From the NCBI GenBank assembly GCA_021641225.1, contig JAJWXI010000073.1, positions 1 to 8,661 on the forward strand: 8,661 bases of DNA, written 5' to 3'. Positions 1 through 5,500 of this stretch are shown here, one piece after another. Made by a program: the position numbers and the translations under genes. The stretch comes from Collinsella aerofaciens. GTDB lineage: Bacteria; Actinomycetota; Coriobacteriia; Coriobacteriales; Coriobacteriaceae. The notes below the pieces were generated by a model. It did no database searches. It was not told the origin of the DNA and saw only the letters and a program-made list of their open reading frames with translations. How positions within the stretch are numbered: position 1 is the first letter of the stretch; each line of letters begins with the position of its first letter.

Positions 1-1058
1 GGGACGACCAGGCACGCCGTCACTGCGCCGACGAAACAGGCCGCCACCCCGATCGAGGAATGTCGGTCGTGGATGTCGTATTCCTCGTCGAACATGCCCG
101 CGGTGATGGTGCCCGCCGCCATGCCCGCCGTCACGCTACTCGAGAGGCCCGCAAACAGCAGCGCCACGGCAAAGATGGTCGAGCTTGCCGGGCCCAAGAT
201 GGGGGAGAGCGTGGCCGCTGCGACGGCGAGGTCGTCTACGATCATGCCGTGCGCAAAGAAGGTCGTTGCGGCCAGGATGACCATGGCCGAGTTGATTGCC
301 CAGCCCACGCCCATCGAAAAGAGCGTGTCGAAGAGCTCGTAGTGCAGACGTTCTTCGATAACTTGCTCGCCTTGGCCTTCGAAGTGCATGGATTGGATGA
401 CCTCGGAGTGCAGAAAAAGGTTGTGTGGCATAACGACCGCACCCAGGACACTCACGATAATCGTTGCCGAGTCGGCAGGCATGCTGGGGGTGATCCAGCT
501 TGCGGTTGCTTGCGGCCAGTCGACTTTGACCAGCGCGAGCTCTGCTAAAAACGAGAGTCCCACCACACCCACGAAGGCGATGATCCAGCGTTCGGCGCGC
601 TTGTAGGAGCTCGTCATGAGCATCGCCATCGATACTGCCGCCACGATGACGCAGCCCGCGCGCACGGGCAGCCCAAAGAGCATTTGAAGGGCAATCGCGC
701 CACCCAGGACTTCGGCCATGGCGGTGGCGACAGTCGCGAGATAGGCACTGGCGAGTACCGTGCGTCCAACGAAGCGGGGGAGGTAACGTGTCGTGGCCTC
801 GGCAAGGCAGGCGCCCGTGGCGATACCCAGGTGCGCCGCGTTGTGCTGCAGCACGATGAGCATAATCGTGGACAGCGTGACGATCCACAGCAGCGCGTAG
901 CCAAACTGCGAGCCCGCGGCCATATTGGAGGCCCAGTTGCCCGGGTCGATAAAGCCGACGGTCACGAGCAGCCCGGGGCCGATATGCCGCGCAATGTCTA
1001 GGCCTCCGTGACCGCCGGTGCGCCGGGAACCAAAGTGTTGTTTGAGATGGTTGAGCAT
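1..1058 (-). CDS. mntH: Nramp-family divalent metal (Mn2+/Fe2+) transporter, 3' end cut by window edge
   Basis: Reading the minus strand from ATG at 1058 gives 352 residues still open at base 1, so the last transmembrane segments lie outside the window. Visible family signatures are GFIDPGNW in TM1 (Asp38, Asn41), HLGIATG near residue 77, and VVMPHNLFLHS in TM6 (Ala207, Met210, His212). Asp, Asn and the TM6 Met are the known metal ligands of canonical Nramp proteins, and the Met argues for Mn2+/Fe2+ rather than the Mg2+-type relatives that lack it. The protein should be a proton-linked importer in the cytoplasmic membrane. Start choice: AGGAG (complement of 1065-1069) lies 6 bases before the ATG. 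It follows gpmA by 75 bases with no convincing terminator, so co-transcription is likely. Odd point: the TM3 motif usually read as ATDLAE is ATAMAE here (residues 111-116), losing one acidic residue. The family is certain; the metal and the symbol mntH are inferred. Confidence 0.95.
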   Translation of the reverse strand, partial: MLNHLKQHFGSRRTGGHGGLDIARHIGPGLLVTVGFIDPGNWASNMAAGSQFGYALLWIVTLSTIMLIVLQHNAAHLGIATGACLAEATTRYLPRFVGRTVLASAYLATVATAMAEVLGGAIALQMLFGLPVRAGCVIVAAVSMAMLMTSSYKRAERWIIAFVGVVGLSFLAELALVKVDWPQATASWITPSMPADSATIIVSVLGAVVMPHNLFLHSEVIQSMHFEGQGEQVIEERLHYELFDTLFSMGVGWAINSAMVILAATTFFAHGMIVDDLAVAAATLSPILGPASSTIFAVALLFAGLSSSVTAGMAAGTITAGMFDEEYDIHDRHSSIGVAACFVGAVTACLVV

Positions 1059-1133
1059 GGTGCGCTCCTGTGTATGGGCGGCGTGACGTCGCATCTGGGC
1101 CGTGCGGCGCCACGCGTCGGTTTTGGGTTGGGG

Positions 1134-1907
1134 CTACTTGTGCGCTTTGCCCTGATTGGCCACGGCGTCGATCTTGGCGGCGATGGTCGCCGGGTCGCCG
1201 ATGTAGCGCTTGTCGAGGACGTTGAAATCGGTGTCGAAGGTGTAGACGAGCGGCACGCCGGTGGGGATGTTGACCTTGAGGATCTCCTCGGGCGTGAGGT
1301 GCTCGAGCTTCATGACGAGTGAGCGCAGGGAGTTGCCGTGTGCGGCGATGAGTACGCGCTTGCCGGCGAGCATCTGGGGGCGAATCTCGTCTTCGAAATA
1401 AGGCCAGGCGCGGGCGATCGTGTCCTTGAGGCACTCGGTATAGGGCAGCTGATCGGGCGCGACATCACGGTATTGCTCCTGGGTGTGGGGATCGCGCGCG
1501 TCGTCCGGCTCGAGTGCCGGCGGGCAGACATCGAAGGAGCGGCGCCAGATGAGCACCTGCTCGTCGCCGTGCTCCGCTGCGGCATCGGCCTTGTTGAGAC
1601 CCTGCAACGCTCCGTAGTGGCGCTCGTTGAGCTTCCAGGATTTGATGACGGGCAACCACTCGCGATCCATTTGGCCGAGCACGATGTCGAGGGTGTGAAT
1701 TGCGCGCTTGAGACGCGAGGTGTAGCAGACGTCGAAGTCGAAGCCCGCTTCTTTGAGGGCTCGACCGCCTGCTGCGGCTTCTTCGCGGCCCGTGTCGGTG
1801 AGTTCTACGTCGGTCCAGCCGGTGAACAGGTTGAGTTTGTTCCACTCGGATTCTCCGTGACGGATAAGGACAAGTTGCATTGTCTGTCGGTCTGCTCGGT
1901 GCGCCAT
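1134..1907 (-). CDS. gpmA: 2,3-bisphosphoglycerate-dependent phosphoglycerate mutase
   Basis: Complete gene of 257 residues ending in TAG. It interconverts 3-phosphoglycerate and 2-phosphoglycerate in cytoplasmic glycolysis/gluconeogenesis through a phosphohistidine. Visible signatures are LIRHGESEWN (His17 is the phosphorylated residue, Arg16 binds phosphate), FTGWTDVELT (28-37), SRLKRAIHT (64-72), WKLNERHYGALQG (91-103, Glu95 the expected acid/base residue), and AAHGNSLRSLV (His190 the second catalytic His). The usual length is about 247-250; the excess is a nine-residue N-terminal extension before MQLVLIRHG. The ATG at 1907 is chosen over the internal ATG at 1880 because a perfect AAGGAGG precedes it and nothing similar precedes 1880. 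It heads a probable two-gene unit with the Nramp transporter and is divergent from gltB. This is the metal-independent type of mutase, unlike the Mn-dependent GpmI type. Identity is secure. Confidence 0.98.
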   Translation of the reverse strand: MAHRADRQTMQLVLIRHGESEWNKLNLFTGWTDVELTDTGREEAAAGGRALKEAGFDFDVCYTSRLKRAIHTLDIVLGQMDREWLPVIKSWKLNERHYGALQGLNKADAAAEHGDEQVLIWRRSFDVCPPALEPDDARDPHTQEQYRDVAPDQLPYTECLKDTIARAWPYFEDEIRPQMLAGKRVLIAAHGNSLRSLVMKLEHLTPEEILKVNIPTGVPLVYTFDTDFNVLDKRYIGDPATIAAKIDAVANQGKAHK

Positions 1908-1912
1908 AGGGG

Positions 1913-1919
1913 CCTCCTT
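1913..1919 (-). promoter_or_regulatory. gpmA ribosome binding site that fixes the start
   Basis: The minus strand reads AAGGAGG followed by five bases and ATG (1905-1907). This is a full anti-16S match at good spacing. The alternative ATG 27 bases further in, which would give the length typical of the family, has no purine-rich stretch before it. Confidence 0.85.
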
Positions 1920-1924
1920 GATCT

Positions 1925-1941
1925 GGCACGGTGTGCGTGCC
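1925..1941 (-). promoter_or_regulatory. small perfect hairpin in the gpmA 5' leader
   Basis: GGCACG and CGTGCC form a perfect 6-bp GC-rich stem with a 5-base loop, ending 5 bases before the AAGGAGG of gpmA. It could affect ribosome access or mRNA stability. It lacks a U-run and is too short to call a terminator. The structure is seen directly; any role is inferred. Confidence 0.35.
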
Positions 1942-1959
1942 GTTTGCTTGACGCCGCAA

Positions 1960-1988
1960 AGGATACCCGTTTTAAGCTTAAAAGTTAA
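1960..1988 (-). promoter_or_regulatory. candidate gpmA promoter
   Basis: On the minus strand TTAACT (1988-1983) and TATCCT (1965-1960) are separated by 17 bases. Each matches the sigma-A consensus at 4 of 6 positions. Transcription would start near 1953, giving a leader of about 45 bases that includes the small hairpin at 1925-1941. It is the best candidate in the AT-rich stretch upstream of gpmA, but assigned by eye. Confidence 0.35.
1970..1983. promoter_or_regulatory. 14-base perfect palindrome, candidate operator
   Basis: TTTTAAGCTTAAAA is its own reverse complement and falls entirely within the 17-base spacer of the candidate gpmA promoter, where a bound dimeric repressor would block RNA polymerase. 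It is not a clear match to any operator consensus I know. The symmetry is seen directly; the operator role is inferred. Confidence 0.4.
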
Positions 1989-2013
1989 CCAAGACTAACA
2001 AAATTGTTGTATT
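1985..2013 (+). promoter_or_regulatory. candidate plus-strand promoter upstream of the hairpins
   Basis: TTAACC (1985-1990), a 17-base spacer ending with a TG at 2005-2006 as in an extended -10, and TGTATT (2008-2013) are each partial matches to the sigma-A consensus. Transcription would start near 2020 and run through all three hairpins toward gltB. Its -35 overlaps the palindromic GTTAAC that also serves the candidate gpmA promoter. This is a weak call made by eye. Confidence 0.22.
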
Positions 2014-2045
2014 TGAATAGGATGATGAAGGGGGGCTGCGAACTG

Positions 2046-2100
2046 TCTTGATCTGTAACAACTAGGGATGGAAATTGGGCCTAGGTGTTACGGATCGAGA
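2046..2100 (+). repeat. 55-base hairpin repeat, copy 1
   Basis: Arms 2046-2066 and 2080-2100 pair at 20 of 21 positions (two of them G.U as plus-strand RNA; one A.G mismatch at 2061/2085) around a 13-base loop ending in AAATTGGG. The core of each arm is a TCTYRATCYGTAACA-type half-site followed by CTAGG. A second element of exactly the same length starts 80 bases further on; about 41 of 55 positions agree between the two. No U-run follows on the plus strand, so this is not a standard intrinsic terminator. It could be a dispersed palindromic repeat, a protein-binding site or an RNA element. Confidence 0.85.
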
Positions 2101-2125
2101 CAAACTAAAACCGTCCCGCAGAAAA

Positions 2126-2180
2126 TCTCAATCTGTAACATCTAGGCGCCAAAATTGGGTCTTCCTGTTACAGATTGAGA
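2126..2180 (+). repeat. 55-base hairpin repeat, copy 2
   Basis: The outer arms TCTCAATCTGTAACA (2126-2140) and TGTTACAGATTGAGA (2166-2180) pair perfectly over 15 bases. Three mismatches follow, then three inner pairs (one G.U) and a 13-base loop whose last eight bases, AAATTGGG, match those of copy 1. It is separated from copy 1 by 25 unrelated bases. On the minus strand the element is followed by TTTTC, weakly terminator-like for anything transcribed leftward from about 2200-2340. Confidence 0.85.
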
Positions 2181-2337
2181 TGTTTGAAGCGGTGAGCTTA
2201 CAGGCCGAACTTGGGCGTCTTGTTGCCGCCCTTGAGGCCTGTTGTGTCGAGCCCCATCATGCAAAAGTCCGCATGGCCCTTGTTTCCAGAATGATTCAAA
2301 GGGGCCAGATGCATATGTGCCGGCTGTCCCTGCACTA
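2181..2337. other. unexplained 157-base segment between hairpins; possible gene relic
   Basis: Two weak readings exist. On the minus strand an open frame ends at TAA (2198-2200) with the tail LDTTGLKGGNKTPKFGL, whose codons are GC-rich at the third position like real genes here, so it could be the surviving 3' end of a decayed gene. Its upstream part runs through the 65-base hairpin, so no intact gene is present. On the plus strand, ATG at 2180 opens a 52-residue frame ending at 2338 (MFEAVSLQAELGRLV...), but it has no good ribosome binding site and contains TTA, AGA and AGG codons. I recognise neither. Confidence 0.2.
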
Positions 2338-2402
2338 AAACGTGTACGTCAGCCTCCAAAGATGTCAAATTTCGACATGTTTGGGGGCTGACGTACATGT
2401 TT
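2338..2402 (+). repeat. 65-base near-perfect hairpin (29-bp arms)
   Basis: Arms 2338-2366 and 2374-2402 pair at 28 of 29 positions (26 Watson-Crick, two G.U as plus-strand RNA, one G.G mismatch at 2361/2379) around a 7-base loop AAATTTC. The stem includes GTACGTCAGCC and GGCTGACGTAC. Flanking T-runs are short (TTT on the plus side, TTTT on the minus side), so a bidirectional terminator is possible but no gene transcribed into it from either side is evident. A miniature inverted-repeat element or a structured gltB leader are alternatives. Its sequence is unrelated to the 55-base pair. Confidence 0.8.
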
Positions 2403-2531
2403 GATAGCAAGACGTTGATGGTCGGTGTGCGTTACGCGATTGTTTCGAAACGGGTGGGAAACACAGTGGGCCGGTGATGCTTCTAGTATGCCTAGTCAAC
2501 TGACTGTCTAAATATCTAGGGGAGGATCGCG
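2403..2531 (+). promoter_or_regulatory. gltB upstream region with short palindromes and RBS
   Basis: No strong sigma-A promoter stands out. A TAGTAT at 2484-2489 could be a -10, but there is no good -35 at the right distance. GTTTCGAAAC (2442-2451) is a perfect 10-base palindrome, and AGTCA-AC-TGACT (2494-2505) is an inverted repeat close to the start codon. Either could bind a regulator. GGAGG at 2521-2525, six bases before ATG 2532, is the gltB ribosome binding site. Confidence 0.35.
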
Positions 2532-5500
2532 ATGCAGGCAGATTCCGCTCAGCAGCAGGGCCTTTATCGCCCCGAATTCGACCACGATGCATGTGGCATC
2601 GGCGCGCTTGCCGATATCAACGGCGAGCGCCATCACCAGATTCTGGACGACGCGCTGTCCATTCTGGTCAACTTGGAGCACCGCGGCGGCACGGGACTCG
2701 AGAAGAACACCGGCGACGGTGCCGGTATCCTGTTCCAGGTTCCGCATCACTTTTTTCGCAAAGAGGCTCAAAAGTGCGGCCAGATTCTGCCGGCAGAGGG
2801 CGACTATGGCGTGGCCATGCTGTTTTTCCCGCAGGACGACAAAGGCGTAGAGGATGCCCGTCGCGTATTTGAGGAGGGCTGCGCCGAGGCCGGCGTGCCG
2901 CTGCTCTTTTGGCGCGAGGTGCCCGTCGACCCGCACGACCTGGGCGAGACGGCCCGCGCCTGCATGCCCACCATCTTGCAGGCCTTCCTGGGCCGCCCCG
3001 ACGACACACCCGCCGGCGATGCCTTCGAGCGTCGCCTGTACGTGTGCCGCCGCACCATCGAAAAGAAGGCCGACGCCGAGTTTGCCCTGCGCGACAAGAT
3101 CTTCTATGTGTGCTCCATGAGCTCGCGCACCATCGTGTACAAGGGCATGCTTGTGGCCACGCAGATGCGCCGCTTCTTCATCGACCTCAACGACGCCGCC
3201 GTCAAAACGGCCGTGGCGCTCGTCCACTCGCGCTACTCCACCAACACCACGCCCAGCTGGGAGCGTGCGCACCCCAACCGCTTTATCATCCATAACGGCG
3301 AGATCAATACCCTCAAGGGCAACGTCAACTGGATTCGCGCCCGCGAACCCAACCTGTACAGCCCCGTGCTGCAGCACGATCTTGAGCGCGTGATGCCCAT
3401 CATCAACCGCGAGGGTTCCGACTCCGCGATTCTGGACAACGTGCTCGAATTCTTGGTCATGAACGGTCGCCCGCTCACGCGTGCCGCGTCCATGTTGCTG
3501 CCCGAGCCGTGGGACCACAACGATAGCCTGAGTGAGGAGCGCCGCGCCTACGACGCTTACCAGTCCATGCTCATGGAGCCCTGGGACGGCCCGGCGGCCA
3601 TCGCCTTTACCGACGGTCGCACGCTGGGCGCCGCCCTCGACCGCAACGGCTTGCGCCCCGCCCGCTACTACGTGACGCGCGATGGCCGCTTTATGCTGGC
3701 AAGCGAAGTGGGCACCATCGAGGTACGCCCCGAGAACATCCTGACGAGCGGCTGCCTGGGACCGGGCCAGATGCTCGAGGTCGATTTTGCCCGCGGCCGC
3801 GTGATCTACAACGACGAGCTGCGCGCCCGCTATGCCAAGGAGAAGCCCTACCGCGACTGGATTGCCGAGGAGACGCTGACCGTCGACGCGCTCGATGAGC
3901 CCGCCGCGCCCGCGCCCGCCGAGGACGCCGAGGTGCCCGCCGCCGTGCGTATGGCCAAGCTCGGCTACCACTGGGATGACGTCGACGAGGTCGTGCGTCC
4001 CATGGCCCAGCAGGGCAAGGCCCCGCTCGCCTCGATGGGCATCGACGCGCCGCTGGCCTGCCTGTCCAAGAAGACGCGTTCGTTCTTCGATTACTTCTAT
4101 CAGCTGTTCGCTCAGGTCACGAATCCTCCGATCGATGCCCTGCGCGAGCACATGGTGACTTCGACCACGCTCTACCTGGGCAACCACGGCAACCTGCTCG
4201 AGGATTCCCGCACGGCCTGTCAGCTGGTGCGCTTGGAGCGCCCATTGCTCAACGATGAAGAGTTCGAGCATATCTGTGCCATCGACCGCGTTGGCTTTAA
4301 GACCCGTCGCTTCCGTGCCGTCTACCGCCGCGATGCCGGCGAGGGCGCGCTGCAGACTGCGCTCAAACAGCTTGCTGAGGACGTTGAGGCTGCGGTCCGC
4401 GACGGCGTGAACATTGTGGTGTTGAGCGATCGTGCCGCTGCGGGCGAGGTGCCCGTGCCGTCGCTGCTCGCCGTGGGCTGCGTGCACAACCACCTGATCC
4501 GCGCCGGTGTGCGTACCTTTGCCGATATTGTGGTGGAGTGCGGCGACGCCGTGTCTCCGCACGACTTTGCGGCGCTGGTGGGCTACTCCGCAAGCGGCAT
4601 CTATCCGTACAACGCGCATGCGTGCATCCGCGATCTGGCGGCACGCGGCGACCTGGACGTGACGGCCGAGCAGGGCATCGCCAACTACAACAAGGCTGCG
4701 ACCGCCGGCATCGTTTCCATCATGTCCAAGATGGGCATCTCCACGGTGCAGAGCTACCATTCGGCGCAGATCTTCGAGGCCGTGGGCTTTACGCCGGAGT
4801 TCGTCAACGCGTACTTCGCCGGCACGGTGAGCCGTGTGGGCGGTATGGGTGTCGAGGACGTTGAACGCGAGCAAAACGAGCGCTACGACGCCGCGCTCGC
4901 TATCCTTAAGAGCCCGGCTCCCGTTCAGCTGCCCACGCTGGGCCTGACCAAGTGGCGCCCGCTCGGCGGCGAGGAACACCTCATCGACCCCCAGACCGTC
5001 TACCTGCTGCAGACCGCCTGCCGTGAGGACAGCTACGACACCTTTAAGGAGTACAGCGCCCGCCTGCACCGCACCGGCCGTGCCGTGCGTCTGCGCGACT
5101 TGCTCGACTTTGATGCCAGCGGCCGCACGCCGGTTCCGCTCGACGAGGTGGAGCCCGCGCTCAACATCGTCCGCCGCTTTAACACCGGCGCCATGTCGTA
5201 CGGCTCCATCAGCAAGGAAGCACACGAGTGCATGGCCATCGCCATGAACCGCCTGCACGGCCGTTCCAACTCCGGCGAGGGCGGTGAGGATCCGCGTCGC
5301 GAGACCCCGCTGGCTAACGGTGATTCCAAGAACTCCGCGATCAGGCAGGTGGCAAGTGCGCGCTTTGGCGTGACGAGCCGCTACCTGTGCAGCGCCTTCG
5401 AGATTCAGATCAAGATGGCCCAGGGCGCCAAGCCCGGCGAGGGTGGCCACCTGCCCGGCAAGAAGGTCTACCCCTGGATTGCCGAGGTCCGTCAGTCCAC

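Larger units (their letters stand above)
1908..2531. other. 624-base intergenic gap between divergent gpmA and gltB
   Basis: No convincing protein-coding gene lies here. The gap is visibly richer in A+T than the flanking genes. From left to right it holds the gpmA leader and candidate promoter, an AT-rich tract (about 1970-2020), two related 55-base hairpins, about 157 bases of unexplained sequence, a 65-base near-perfect hairpin, and the region just upstream of gltB. The tetranucleotide CTAG, which is rare elsewhere in the window, occurs six times in it. Short open frames in the gap run straight through the hairpins or use rare codons such as TTA, AGA and AGG. Confidence 0.8.

Noticed and set aside
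1059..1133. Possible terminator between gpmA and the transporter gene
   Set aside because: Only a short imperfect GC-rich inverted repeat is present with no T-run after it on the minus strand, so read-through into the transporter gene is more likely.
136..1434. Minus-strand open frame of 432 codons spanning parts of the transporter gene and gpmA
   Set aside because: It overlaps two clearly identified genes in a different frame on the same strand and its protein is Arg/Pro/His-rich shadow sequence.
1878..1880. Internal ATG as the true gpmA start
   Set aside because: It would give the usual family N-terminus, but no ribosome binding site precedes it, while the ATG at 1907 has a perfect one.
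1338..1988. Plus-strand open frame of 216 codons opposite gpmA
   Set aside because: It is the antisense of gpmA, has no recognisable motif, and runs into the gpmA leader and promoter region.
2075..2338. Plus-strand open frame of 87 codons through the two 55-base hairpins
   Set aside because: Its first third encodes the hairpins themselves, there is no good ribosome binding site, and it uses codons (TTA, AGA, AGG) that the real genes avoid.
2046..2402. CRISPR array
   Set aside because: The repeats are two inverted-repeat elements plus an unrelated hairpin; there are no short regular direct repeats with uniform spacers.
2403..2531. Riboswitch or T-box leader upstream of gltB
   Set aside because: I see no T-box conserved motif and no recognisable glutamine or other riboswitch core in this stretch.
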